A DNA stretch of 64,000 bases from the NCBI GenBank assembly GCA_033782935.1, contig JAWQEG010000622.1:846001-910000 (forward strand). The letters run 5' to 3'. Both the position numbers and the translations under genes were made by a program. Below are positions 1-11,330 of this stretch, one piece after another. Below the pieces are notes generated by a model. The model searched no databases. It was not told the origin of the DNA and saw only the letters and a list, made by a program, of their open reading frames with translations. Every line of letters starts with the position of its first letter. Positions within the stretch are counted from its first letter, which is position 1. This stretch comes from Petrolisthes cinctipes. Lineage: Eukaryota; Arthropoda; Malacostraca; Decapoda; Porcellanidae.

Positions 1-485
1 GTGAAAGGGGGGAATGACGGAGAAAAACTCCGAACAAAGGGGCTCAAAAGCCCCCCTTCGCTAGGGAAAAGAGAACTCAGTCCTAAAGAAGAATAAACCC
101 CCACAAACACCTAAAACCCTCCTAGAATACACACACACACAATACATCTGCAAAGCAGGCCAGCCACTAGAACACAAAAGAAACAATAGCAGGAACACGT
201 GACACAATACCATAGCGTAGCAGCGAGGAGCGAGGATGTTGACTGAGACGTGTTCCGCGACAGAGTGATCGAGCGGTATTCAGCGGAGGAGGAGCTTAAT
301 ACCTCACCACGCCACCACCAGGTGGCTCCACTATCAGTACAGCGCCAGATTTGAATTTTATTTACTTCTGATGAACGTCACGGAATTGACCCTTCCAACC
401 CAGATTATGCCTATATAGGGCCTGGGCTTGAGAAGGGGCGTATTCTATAGCAATCCAGCTGTGCTGGTTTCACTATACCAATAAA
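1..485. other. Unassigned sequence
   Basis: No coding frame or repeat structure is recognised. There is a short CA run near 130-142. The stretch abuts the 3' end of a minus-strand LINE and may include its 3' untranslated tail, but nothing shows this directly. Confidence 0.3.
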
Positions 486-2600
486 TCGACTTTTTGTGAG
501 TTTCCTTAAGCCTCTTTTCACACCATGGATCTTAAGGACAGCTCCAACTCGCTAAATGGGATCGTGGGCACGGAAGGATTAATTATCAGCTTTTCACACA
601 CTTTACTCCTTTTCTTCTTCCTTCGGCTATTCCCATGCCACAGTGGATCACCTGTCTCCATCATCAAGGCATCTTCTTCTGCTACCCCCACCATCCGCAT
701 GTCCTTCACTGCCTCCATAAATGTTCTTTTTGGTCTTGCTCTCTTCCTCCTGCCTGATAGATCCATTTCTAGCATCCTCCTTCCCACATATTCTTCATCC
801 CTTCTTAGCACATGCCCAAACCAACTCAGTCTCGCCTATCTAACACTATCCCGAAACCTTTGTACATGCGCTGTCCCTCTAATGTATTCATTTCTAATTT
901 TGTCCAACCTCGTTACTCCCAGTGAAAAACGCAACATCTTCATTTCTGCCACTTCTAACTAAGCTTTTATTCTTTTTGTCAATGGTACTGTCTCCATACC
1001 ATACAACATGGCTGGCCTGACCACCGTCTTATAAACCTTCTCTTTCATCCGTGTAGAAATCCTTCTGTCACATACCACTCCTGTCACCTTTCTCCTCCCA
1101 TTCCAACCAGCCTGTACACTCTTTACCACACTCTCCATGACTTTGTACAGTTGACCCTAAATACTTGAACTCATTGACCCTCGCCATTTCAACACCTTGC
1201 AACTTCACCGTTTCTCCCCATTCCTTATATTTACAGCCAGATACTCCGTCTTGCCTCTGTTTACTTTCAATCCTCTTGTCTCCAGTGCATATCTCCATCT
1301 CTCCAGTTCCGCTTCGACTTTCTCCCGGCTCTCACAACATAACACAATGTCGTCCGCAAACATCATTGTCCACGGAGACTCCTGTCTATCCTCATCAGTC
1401 AATCTCCATTGCAAACAAGAAAAGGCTCAGAATCGATCCCTGGTGTAACCCCACCTCCACCCTGAACCTCTCAGTCATTCCTGCTGCACATCTCATTGCG
1501 GTTTCACTGTCGTCGTACATGTCTTTAGCCACCTTCACATAATTCTCAGCCACTCCTGACTTCCTCATACAATACCACAATAATTCTTCTCTCGGCACTC
1601 TGTCATAGGCTTTCTTCAAGTCTACAAACACACAGTGCAGCCTCTTCTGACCTTCTCTATACAGTACTTCTCGTTCACCATTTTTAAGGCAAATACTGCA
1701 TCTTTAGTGCTTCTCCCCGGTATGAAGCCAAATTTCTCTTCACATATCCTTACTTCACTTCTCAGCCTAACTTCCACCATTCGTTCCCATATCTTCATTG
1801 CATGGATAATCAACTTTAAACCTCTATAATTGCCACAGCTTTGCAATTCGCCCTTGTTCTTAAAAAATTTGTTTCAGAACACTTTTTCTCCACTCCTCAG
1901 GCAGTCTCGCGCCCTCAAGAATTTTGTTAAATCTTCTAGTAAACCACTCCACTGCCATCTCTCCTAAACTCCTCCATGCTTCTAGACCTACAGCCTTACC
2001 AGCCTTTATCTTCTTCATGGCCTTCCTCACTTCCTCCCTATTGATTTCTTGCACTTCCTCATTTGTTACATCCAACTCTTCTAACCTACTCTCCCTTGTA
2101 TTTTCTATGTTCATCAGCTCTTCAAAGTACTCTTTCCACCTCCTATTTAATTCTGTATATATATTTTTTTCCAGTGAGATATGTGAACAAACAAGCATCA
2201 ATAATTATTTAATATACTCTCTTGACTTGTCAATACATTTCCATTTGCATTCTTTATCATTCTATCTTGCTGTACATCCCGTCCAGCTTTATCTCTCTGC
2301 CTGGCCAACCGGTAAAGGTCTTTTTCCCCTCTTCTACTATTCAACTTCTCGCACAGCTTCTCGTGTGCCTTTTCCTTGGCCTAAGCTACCTCTTATTTTT
2401 TTCTTTTTTTTTGCGCTACGTTTCGCATTTCCTTGTACTCCTGACGGCTTCCTTCATCCATTTGTCCATCCCATTTCCTTTTTGCCTGCTTCTTCCTGGA
2501 TATACTATCTTGTACTTCCTCATTCCAGCACCACGTCTCCTTGTCTTCTTTTCCCCGTCCTGATATTACCCCATAATTCCCTTTCCACTCTCTCGGCGCC
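486..2600 (-). pseudogene. Decayed RTE-like non-LTR retrotransposon, reverse transcriptase part
   Basis: Read on the minus strand, frames broken by shifts follow the usual order of an RTE-type ORF2. A linker region with a WCWNEEVQ block lies near 2480-2560. RT N-terminal blocks follow (1860-2201, then CGNYRGLKL at 1622-1846). The palm has DLKKAYDRVPREEL and GLHQGS (1395-1631), the catalytic FADDIVL block lies at 1205-1414, the thumb has EFKYLGSTVQSHGECGKE (1068-1298), and the C-terminal block is RRDEEYVGRRMLEMDL (518-811). The endonuclease domain is missing, as in a 5'-truncated LINE copy. At least five frame breaks mean it cannot encode an active enzyme. RTE is the best family guess; no search was possible. 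Confidence 0.85.
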
Positions 2601-2621
2601 TATAGTAAGTGTATGTGTGAC

Positions 2622-2647
2622 CAAGGCCCATATATATATGGGCCTTG
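2622..2647. repeat. 26-bp perfect palindrome
   Basis: The half-site CAAGGCCCATATA is followed at once by its exact reverse complement, with no loop. It lies between the 5' end of the LINE copy and a TC microsatellite. It could be a recombination scar or simply a palindromic AT-cored motif; no function is claimed. Confidence 0.8.
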
Positions 2648-2700
2648 TGTGTGACAACGTCGCGCCTGTATCTGTCAAACTCCGTGACCTGAGAAGCAAT

Positions 2701-2701
2701 T

Positions 2702-2766
<65 letters not shown>
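2701..2766. repeat. (TC)n microsatellite
   Basis: About 33 uninterrupted TC units. Short GA runs follow at 2810-2822 and 3041-3054. The rest of 2767-3340 is low-complexity pyrimidine- or purine-rich sequence with no recognisable gene. Confidence 0.95.
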
Positions 2767-2770
<4 letters not shown>

Positions 2771-3351
2771 TTATTAATGATCGAATGGAGGAACAGGGTA
2801 GATGTTCAGAGAGAGAGAGAGACGGAAGGAGAATTTATTAATTATTAAGGGAATGTTTCTTCCTTCATTCCCTCCTCCCTTCCCTTTTTCTATCCCTCGC
2901 TTACCCGTCGCCACTTCATTAAACCTCTCTCTCCTCTTTTATACTCGTATCACTCCTTTCATCTCTCTTCCCTCATTCTTGTTTCCTTTTCCCTTCCTTT
3001 CCTTCATCTGTATCAATCTACCAATCATTTCTATCATCAGAGAGAGAGAGAGAGGAAAAAAAAAAGGAAGGAAGGGAAAGGTGGTGAAAAGGAGAAGATG
3101 AGGTGTAGGGAATTTCAAGTAACGGCCCCTTGGGGAGTTGGATGCAATATGACGTATGGTGGCTAGTGAACACGTCACAAACATAAGCACACACACGAAA
3201 ACACAAGTGTGTGCGGCTGGGTCATGCGGCATAGTTGAGTGCACATTCACACTCCCATGTTAAACCTGCAGCTGTCCAGTCTACTTTTAATCCCTTCAAC
3301 AATCAATGCGGCCTGAGAGAGAGAGAGAGATATCTGCATGTCTGGTGAGAC

Positions 3352-3600
3352 CATGGAGGTAGTATAGGTGGAGTCGCCATGGCTCACTAATCCAGGGGAG
3401 TAAAGTGAAGCCGCCGAACTGTCATTTTCGGCGCCTTCAATATGGCGGACACCAAGATATGTTTCAGTAAAAGTGGACTTCTGACCTGACTTCTGACCTG
3501 ACATACAAAGGTATGCGCCATCTTGAAGGCGCCGGAAATGACAGATTGGTGGCTTCACAAATCAGGTCCTACTGGCGCCTCCACCTATACTACCTCCATG
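3352..3600. mobile_element. hAT-like MITE with 8-bp target duplication
   Basis: The ends are inverted repeats beginning CATGGAGGTAGTATAGG, and the sequence GGTGAGAC occurs directly outside both ends (3344-3351 and 3601-3608), as expected for an 8-bp target site duplication. The inner sequence also pairs with itself: blocks holding TGTCATTT and GGCGCCTTCAA on the left match inverted blocks on the right, so the whole 249 bp can fold. The centre carries a 12-bp direct repeat (CTTCTGACCTGA twice). There is no coding frame. The 8-bp duplication and CA...TG ends point to hAT; P-like elements are an alternative. Confidence 0.8.
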
Positions 3601-3875
3601 GGTGAGACAGTAAACACCAAGGATAATAGACTATAAAGGATAGTCCAGTGAAACGTCATAGTGATGACGTCGTAAATATCACGGGAGGCTCTGTTGCTAG
3701 CTGGTGCACAAACCTTGCCCGCTCGCTAGTTAAAATATGAGGCATAAAGATTATATCAGCTCATATTAATCGAAATAATGAGTTTCTCGGTAGCTGCACC
3801 TTGGTAGGTTTAAAAGATAAGAAACATACTGATATAACGGCAATTGTACAACTCGACATCAGTTGTTGAAATAGA

Positions 3876-4229
3876 ATAATCACAGTGGAATTGCATATTT
3901 TCTAGAAAAACTAGAAACTAATGTTAATTTTATCACAATATATAGATCATTATGTTATATATATAAAGCAAAACTATATTGCTCTTAGAATTTACATAAT
4001 ACTGTAGTATCACAGTCAGTCCATGAATATAATCACTGTGGAATTGCACAGGTTTGGAAATTGTAAAAATAAACTTAATTTTTATCACGATACAATTATA
4101 AAACATTATGTTATATATATAAAGCAAAACTATATTGCTATTACAATTTACATAATACTGTAGTATCACAGTCAGTCCACGTGTATAATCACTTTGGAAA
4201 TTGTAAAAACAAACTTAATTTCTATCACA
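3876..4229. repeat. Tandem repeat, about 156-bp unit, 2.3 copies
   Basis: Blocks such as CATAATACTGTAGTATCAC (3995 and 4151) and GTTATATATATAAAGC (3954 and 4110) recur at exactly 156 bp. The start block ATAATCAC recurs at 3876, 4029 and 4185. The unit is AT-rich and has no coding potential. Confidence 0.9.
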
Positions 4230-4708
4230 AGAGGCGACTGCCTACAGCACAATGAAACCACATTATGTGTATCACAGAGACATTATTTTATACTGTAGGG
4301 GAATTACTAATATCTTATTTTTTTTTCATTTTCTTGCACGGGTTTTTCGGCAGTTCATATTTTGTGACTAAATCTTGGAGGTGAGTGTTAATTTTCTTTA
4401 ATTTTTTAACTTCATGTTCTACTTTCGTTAATTTTTCCTGGAAGTTTTCTTTCATTATAGGAAAGTCGTCGCTTATTTTGGTACTTTCATTTTGTCATTT
4501 TACATAAGCATTTCTAAGCTTTGTATCATTATTTTTCAGTTCATTCGCTTTTTCAGAAAGTACCGTACTGTATTGCATTACCACTTTTCAGATTAACGAG
4601 CTCAACTTTCTGAGACTTAAAGGCGAACTTAATTAACACTTTTCGTCTCATTATGTCTGGGAATACAAACACAGCACGATCAGCATACAGCAGTTGAGAA
4701 AATATGAT
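4230..4708. other. AT-rich sequence without recognised features
   Basis: No gene, array or inverted repeat was recognised here. Confidence 0.4.
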
Positions 4709-4835
4709 GTGCATCTGTGGTATCTTCTTGTGCTGGCTGGACTGTAGCATCAAGTACCACTTCTGGTGTATTATCTGTGAAGGAATTGATGTTAGAGGCA
4801 TATAATCAGATGACACTTGTTTGTATATACAGTAC
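4709..4835 (-). repeat. Dispersed repeat, copy 1
   Basis: This segment and 5147-5275 are diverged direct copies: both hold the TGGTATCTTCTTGTG / TGGCATCTTCTTGTG block, ATTATCTGTGAAGGAA and GATGTTAGAGGCA, and both end at TATACAGTA. The minus strand is open in both, but no protein family is recognised. This looks like the edge of an unidentified mobile element. Confidence 0.7.
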
Positions 4836-5146
4836 TGTACACAAATATAGAATAAATTATGTAGGCTAGATAGATAGATATAGATAGCTGTAGGCTATAA
4901 CTCTTCCATCAGATTTTCATATTCGTCATGGGTTAAAATGACCTCATATAGGTAAAAAGACCTGGGGAAAACAATGAGACTATTTTCAAGATTATGTATC
5001 ATGTATTTTCAAGAATATTTGTTTGTTATCTGGTCCTACTAAGGAATTTTTGAATTTTTGTCTATCTATTTATCTAGCTATTGCCAGACACCTCAAAGAA
5101 AAATATCTCACCCTTTCCTTCATTGAGCAGACCCTCTTGTGTTTCA

Positions 5147-5275
5147 TGTGCATCACCTCTGGCATCTTCTTGTGCATGAGGAATAGCAGCATCTAGTTCC
5201 ATTTTTGGTGCATTATCTGTGAAGGAACTGATGTTAGAGGCACATAATAACATGGCACTTGTTTGCATATACAGT
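5147..5275 (-). repeat. Dispersed repeat, copy 2
   Basis: Partner of 4709-4835. Just beyond it, CAGTAAAAGTTCC preceded by TA and followed by TTAATCCGGA resembles the end of a pogo/Tigger-type element, but no matching opposite end was found. Confidence 0.6.
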
Positions 5276-5785
5276 AAAAGTTCCTTAATCCGGAGGTCTA
5301 TTATACCTTGGAATGCTCGCTCCCCCGCATCTTTTTGGGATCACCAATTTTACCCATAATTACTGTATCCCCCCCCCCCCCCAAAAAAAAAAAAAGGAAT
5401 CTCCCGGGATATAATTCAGTGTTGTGGGTGTCTACAGTATTCATCATGGCTCCTAATAAACCACCAAAGAAGCCCACTAAGAAGTTGAGGCCTCATAAGA
5501 CATTAAATTACGAATGTCAGCTGCGATCATCATCATCCCACCACCCCCTCCAGACACTCATAAATTACATGTGACAGCCAGTGGTGCCATGTCTGATGCA
5601 CAAAATTTCCCCAACTTCAGCAACAGAATTTCCCTTTTTGGTATTTCGTCTGGTAGAAATTTCCCTGCTTACTCTTGAACCATCTTTATATAATTTCCCT
5701 GTGTCGACTACAAAATTCCCTAAAACAGAGAAATTTCCCTGCACCTGGCAACAGGTGCGGGAATAGGGGACAGGCTTTCTACCCC
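5276..5785. other. Unassigned sequence with a C-run/A-run junction
   Basis: A run of about 14 C followed by 13 A lies at 5369-5395. The short plus-strand frame over 5308-5574 crosses this junction and has no recognisable domain. No gene is supported. Confidence 0.35.
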
Positions 5786-5972
5786 CCTAAGCCTGTCCCA
5801 CTATTCCCACACACCCCCAACCCCCCCCAAGCCTGTCCCCCTATTCCCGCACCCCCTCCAAGCCTGTCCCCTTATTCCCGCAACCCCTAACCCCCCCCCC
5901 CAAGCCTGTCTCCCTACTCCCGCACCCCCCTAACCCCCCCAAGCCTGTCCCCCTATTCCCGCACCCCCTTAA
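5786..5972. repeat. C-rich minisatellite
   Basis: About five imperfect units of 35-45 bp, each holding AAGCCTGTCCC, CTATTCCCGCACC and a C run. The block just before it (5745-5775) carries the reverse complement of one unit (GGTGCGGGAATAGGGGACAGG), giving a small inverted arrangement. Spacers are not unique and there is no leader, so this is not a CRISPR array. Confidence 0.85.
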
Positions 5973-5989
5973 CGTAATATAATTCCCGT

Positions 5990-7279
5990 GCTTCTCGCCT
6001 CTCTTCCTTTCCCGCCGTCCACCCTTTCGTCTCCCTACCCTTGTGTCTCGTCACCCTCCACTCGTCTCACATTGGACACCTTCTCTACCCTCCCAGCCCA
6101 GCCATTTCCTTGCCCAGTTTTGTGTCCTCCACTAATAATTATTATCGTCCTCTCAAGCCCCACGTGCGCCCCTTGCTACCCCTGTTCACTCCCCCCCCCC
6201 CCTGCCCCACGTGCTCCCCTAGCCGCTCTACCCTGTGTTCCCGTCCTGTGGTTCGTCCCTCCTTGTGTGCCCTGTATTTTCCCCGTTCCACGGCTTTCTC
6301 TCCACCTATTTTTTTTTTTTTTTCTCCTCTACCCCAACCCCTGCCCATATTCTTACACACTAAGCTCGGGGTGCCTTGGACGCCCTACCACGCCAACCTT
6401 CGTCAACCACCCTAGGACGTGATCTTTGCTACTACCACGTGCTCCACCTTCGTCAGCAACCCCACGCCGCCACCACCAGCCCACCACACAACGCTGCTAC
6501 GTGACCCCCTACACAACGGAACCTAAGTATTAGTACATTTATATTCACTTCCCATTCTTTTCCTTTGTGAACCCTCCCCCAGTGCTACTTTGACCCCATT
6601 TTTTTCCGTGCCGCTCTTGATATTTTATTGGACCTCTGGGCCCGCCATTATTTATGTTATTTGTGTGTACCTCTATTTCCCACGTTGCCATTGTCACACC
6701 CTGTGTACCTGTCATACTGTATCTAATATATCATTCGCCATTTATATTTTCCCTACCTGTCCCCCAGTAACATTCCTATTCATTGTATTCAACCTATCCC
6801 TTTCTCTCCACGCCCGACATCCTTTGTACTCGCTACCCGCACTCTCCACTCTACCTCAGTCACCCTCCTTGGGACTGCCGTCCTCTGTATTCCACACACC
6901 CCATTTACCCTCCCTTCTCCTACCCTTCCCCCCGCGTTGCCCACTCTATCTCAGTCATTCCCGATATACTCCCATTTTCTGCGTTCCCGTCCCCACCTTC
7001 CTACCTATAGGCTATAACCGCTCACCTACCCTACTCCAGTCCCCCATTGATACTTCCGTTTTCTGTCTCTCTAGCTGCCTGCCCGCTCGCTCTTACACAC
7101 TCACCCACCTGCCTATCTTACCCACTCACCCACCTACCTACCTACCCATTCACCCCCCTATCTACCTACCTACCAACCAACCATCCAGCCAACCCACTCA
7201 CCCACCCACCTACTAACCTACCTACCCAATCCTACCCTTACACCCTACCCGTTTCCTGGGTTTCCCGCCACCTCTCCCT
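5990..7279 (+). other. Pyrimidine-rich region, candidate leader or 5' LTR of gypsy-1
   Basis: The sequence is rich in C and T with few G. It ends in short CTAC/CCAC-type repeats (7085-7215) and shares the composition of 8504-8650. Removing the foldback element at 7288-8495 makes the two continuous, so both probably belong to the 5' part of the gypsy element starting near 8651. A duplicate at the 3' end was not found by eye, so the LTR assignment is tentative. The open frames here look compositional. Confidence 0.4.
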
Positions 7280-7287
7280 GTCTGCCC

Positions 7288-8495
7288 CAAGATCTAGAAT
7301 ACCAGGTCTGCTCGTCAACTGTCACCCCACTGCGCATCTACGTCAATTGGCCCCCAAACTCAAGGCCTTTCCTATTAAGTAATAAGTACTAAGAAGGACC
7401 TTGCCCAAACTGAGGCTGTCAAATATGTGACGGGATAGTAGTCTCTATCAGGGTCCATAGAATATGGACCCTGGTCTCTATGATCGGGTCAATACTATAG
7501 CGGCCCCTCACATTTCAGTGACAAAAATGCCTTACTTTCTTGCCAAAATTCATGGTTTAGACTTTGTGTAGGTGAATCGTTTTTGTTTCTAAAATTTCTT
7601 CAAAAGCATAGGTATCGAAAGTTCTCAGTGGAAGTTTACGAGAAATTACAAATAGGACTAGAAATAGTTATGTGAAAACAGCATATATACGGGAGGATTC
7701 CTTCCCTCTGCCCGCGTATAGAAAATGGAAGTATTTTAATCCTTACCTGACTCACCTTATCAAGTCCTTTAAACACCCCCACCACCAACACACGCACACA
7801 CAAATTTTGTCATGTGTTGATATTTCTCAGTAGGGACAGTATAGAAAAAATAGATGATAATTTACTTTTCATAATCTATTATAGCTAATACAGACACCAA
7901 AATCTAATCAAATATAATTACATGGGCCTTAACTAAGTAAAATAATGTATGATATTTACGACTAAAATTAATACATTAATACATAAATTAATACATTGAT
8001 ATATAAAAACGACGTGGTCTGAATATGAACTATGTAACATTCAACTCAAATCAAGTGTGTGTGTGTGTGTGTGTGTTGGAGGCGGAGGTGTGAAGTGATT
8101 TGATAAGGATTAAAATATTCTCGTTTTCTATACGCAGCCAGAATGAAGGTTTCCTCCTTTATATATGCTCTTTTCTCAGCACAATTTCTATGCTTATATG
8201 TCATTTCTCGAAAACCTCTACTGAGAACTTTCGATACCTATACATATGAAGAAATTTTAGAAACAAAAACGATTCGCCTACATTAAGTCTAAGCCCTGAG
8301 TTTTGGCAAGAAAGTAGGGCATTTTTGCCACTGAAATGAGACAGGTCACTAATATTGACCCTAATGTACTCCTATCATAGAGACTACTATTCTGTCCCAT
8401 ATTTGGTAGGCAGAGGGCGGCCTCAGTTTGGGGGCCTCAACGTCACCAGCCCGGCCCGATATGCGCGATGAGCAGACCTGGTATTCTAGATCTTG
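7288..8495. mobile_element. 1.2-kb foldback hAT-like element
   Basis: The terminal 26 bases are inverted repeats starting CAAGATCTAGAATACC. GTCTGCCC flanks both ends (7280-7287 and 8496-8503), an exact 8-bp target duplication. The inverted homology continues inward for about 450-500 bp per arm, with matched blocks such as GTTTCTAAAATTTCTTC and GGTATCGAAAGTTCTCAGT, leaving a loop of about 240 bp (7810-8050). The left arm has an extra small hairpin (CAGGGTCCATA...TATGGACCCTG, about 7448-7472). There is no transposase frame, so the element is non-autonomous. It sits in the leader of gypsy-1. Confidence 0.85.
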
Positions 8496-8650
8496 GTCTG
8501 CCCTATTTCACTCAACCCCTATTTTCCTCCGCTTGCTGTGTTCTCTCTACTTACTACTTCGCCCCTATCTCACCCTACCACCGTCGCCTTATACACCCCC
8601 ATACAGGGCCCCCACACACACCCTTACTGCCTCTATACACCTAGATACGT

Positions 8651-8668
8651 TGGCGCCGCCCTAAGCGT
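8651..8668 (+). promoter_or_regulatory. Possible tRNA primer binding site of gypsy-1
   Basis: TGGCGCC matches the start of the primer site used by many arthropod gypsy elements (lysine tRNA type), but the following bases fit poorly. It lies about 175 bp upstream of the likely gag start, where a primer site is expected. Confidence 0.4.
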
Positions 8669-8826
8669 GCCCTCATGACACTACCCACTCACTCCACACC
8701 TCGTTTCATCACTGTACTCACACCAACAACACAGACACCGCTTCTCCCACCAACACCAACCCATCGTCACCTAAAGTGTCTCTCCACTCTCTACCTCAAC
8801 ACTCCACCACTTCCACAAACACAAAT

Positions 8827-10085
8827 ATGCCTGCACAAACACCCCCTCCACAGACCCCCTATGTCCCTCCCTTCTCGCTAAACATGCACTCCTGGTTCCG
8901 ACACATGGAGACGTTATGGCGTGCCTCAACATTTACGAGTGAGCAGAAATTCTACGCTGTCCTTCGGGCCATGCCCACCGATATATTCGACGAAATTCCC
9001 CCCGCACTCCTCAGCAGCCCTCATATGAAATTTTCACGGACACCATTGTAACATCTCACGGGCTGTCGGAGAACCAATACGTGAGGGCCCTGTAGGACAT
9101 CCAGCTGGAGGGGCGCCACCTGTCAGCCCTGTTAAGACACATGCAGCAGCTGAACAAGAAGACGGCCAACCCTTTCATGGAAGTTGTCCTCAGAAGCCGT
9201 CTCACAAGGTTATTACCACCTAAAATACAGTTACACCTCCAAGCACACCAACGCCTTCCATTACAAACATACGCCAAACTCGCGGACTCACTAATGGACA
9301 AATTCCCAGCCAGTTTGGGCGAGTGGCAACATCAGCACCTCACCACCAACATAGTTACCTCACCTACACCCACCACTCCACCAGCAGTGCTACCTCCACC
9401 ACGACAACACATACAACCAACATCCAAACTCCAATACCGACACAATACCAACAACTTGTACCATCACCACAAACATTCATGACACTCTCTTCACAACACC
9501 TCCACACTCCGCCTCACGCACACCCACACCAACCAGCACCAATGCAATACCACCATCACACCATTCCCCAACCCCCTCAGCAACAACCTTTTCCACTCTC
9601 ACAACAACATTTCCTCACACTTTCTCCATAACAACCCAACCTACCGGTAACTCAACAACTCGACTCACTCGCTCAAAACGTCTACACCTGCATACACAAC
9701 CTACTACAACTGCCTACTCAACAACAGCAACACTATGCCACACCTCTACCAGTGCTGCAACAACATTATGCCCCACCTCCATGCATACTACCGCCACTCC
9801 AGCGCCAAACTCCTGGCACCAATCAGCAACACTACGTGCCACCACCACGCAGTCTTCCTTTGACAATCTCTGTCTACCACGCCTCAGCAACAATGGCAAC
9901 ACACCCAAACGTGCGAGTACCACCAGAGATTCAGAAGCAATGCGCGGGATTGCCGCCCTCCATGCCAGTGTATTTCTCATTCTAACTGCCAAACATCACG
10001 CCCCATGCAGAGAAATGAGTAAGGCGGTGGTAACACAACACCCATCACACTACCGCCCGCATCTCTACCAACCACTCAGGGCCCA
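8827..10085 (+). pseudogene. gag: gypsy-1 gag-like region
   Basis: A plausible start at 8827 opens a proline/threonine-rich N-terminus, then a capsid-like stretch (WFRHMETLWRASTF, FYAVLRAMPTDIFDEIPPAL). After a frameshift near 9040 come an in-frame stop (TAG at 9092) and QLEGRHLSALLRHMQQLNKK. This matches the order of arthropod Ty3/gypsy gag proteins. A long glutamine/histidine/threonine-rich segment follows. Near 9930-10010, in another frame, RDCRPPCQC resembles the C-terminal cysteine motif of such gag proteins. The breaks mean the gene is not functional. Gag would form the RNA-packaging particle. Confidence 0.65.
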
Positions 10086-10233
10086 CTAACATCGACTCTA
10101 CTCCACATCACATCACCACACCTGCCTCAGACCACAGCATGGCCGCCAATCTCGCCACTACGCCACTCTCACCCTTGATACAGCAAACACCTGGCAACGT
10201 CCCACCACTCCACCACACCGCTCGCACACTCAT

Positions 10234-10745
10234 GTGGGTGGAAGACCTCGAGTCGGGGACAACTTCCATATAGACTCAGGATCGGAGGTTAGTGTCATTC
10301 TGCCCAGTGAAAAGGACAGGAAGTGTCAAACCTTTACCACCTACGACCTACTCGCGGCGAACAAGTCGCCCATCACCACCCATGGCACGAGGAGCAGGGG
10401 GGTTACGCTCATGAAACAAGAGTATGTTGTGTGGCCTTTGGTTGTGGCGGACGTTCAGGCACCAATCCTGGGTCTCGATTTCTTGACGGCTCACGATCTA
10501 TTAATAGATGCTAAGAGACACCGTCTTATCCACCAACCTACAGGAGCCACCATTCCCACCAAACACTGCCAACACACTACGCCCACAATAACACACATCT
10601 CACACTCCAACACATACCACCACATCATACAAGAATTTCCACAACTCCTTTCCACAAACACCTCGCATCATGTTATAGACCCCGGAATCCATCATACGAT
10701 CACCACGACAGGCCAAACCTTGCAGGATGCCACCAGAACGCCTTG
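10234..10745 (+). pseudogene. gypsy-1 aspartic protease region
   Basis: FHIDSGSEVSVILP at the start is the aspartic protease active-site block (DSG). LGLDFLTAHDLLID about 70 residues later is the matching C-terminal block of retrotransposon proteases. This stretch is open for 170 codons, then shifts frame into RT. In the intact family the protease releases the polyprotein products in the particle. It lies between gag and RT, the standard gypsy order. Confidence 0.75.
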
Positions 10746-11330
10746 AAGCTGCCAAGAGGGAATTCCATGTGATGCTCCAGCAGGGCGTGGCCTGACAATC
10801 CGATAGTGGGTGGGTATCTCCACTGCACATGGTCCCCAAGCAGCAGGAAGGAGAGTGGAGGGCATGCGGGGACTATAGGGCTCTCAACGCTGTCACCATC
10901 CCTGACAGGTACCCGACCCCTCACATTCTTGACTACCACTCCAAGCTCCAGCGATGTGCGGTATTTTCAAAGATAGACCTGGTCCGGGCATTTCACCAAA
11001 TTCCTGTTGTGGACGACGATATTGGGGCCGACCACCTGGATTTCCTAGGCCACCGTGTCACACCCGACGGCATAACCTCACTGCCGCAGAAGGTAGAGAC
11101 AGTGAGAGAATTCCCCCTACCTATGATAGCCAGGAAACTAAGGGAATTCCTGGGCTTAGTGAATTATTACCACCGTTTTATTCCTCACGCTGCTGCCGCC
11201 GTGGCACCACTCTACAAACTGCTGAAGGGACTTACCAAATCCTCCCAGAAGAAACTCGTATGGACACCATCAGCTGAGGCAGCATTCACCAACATCAAGA
11301 CAAAGCTTGCCGATACTACAGTACACTCCT
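10720..11330 (+). pseudogene. gypsy-1 reverse transcriptase with catalytic palm deleted
   Basis: The N-terminal RT blocks are present: an in-frame stop at 10793, SPLHMVPKQQEGEWRACGDY, and FSKIDLVRAFHQIPV. After VDDDI the frame jumps to HLDFLGHRVTPDG, which normally lies just after the palm. The segment that should hold PFG, the FQR block and the YxDD catalytic aspartates (roughly 80-90 residues) is missing without a frameshift. The connection region (LREFLGLVNYYHRFIP) follows. The product could not polymerise DNA. Confidence 0.85.

Noticed and set aside
5786..5972. CRISPR-like short array
   Set aside because: Units are contiguous and degenerate, with no unique spacers; the window is eukaryotic.
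6041..7382. Proline/serine-rich open frames
   Set aside because: Low-complexity C/T sequence with no domain, and removing the foldback element joins it to the gypsy leader.
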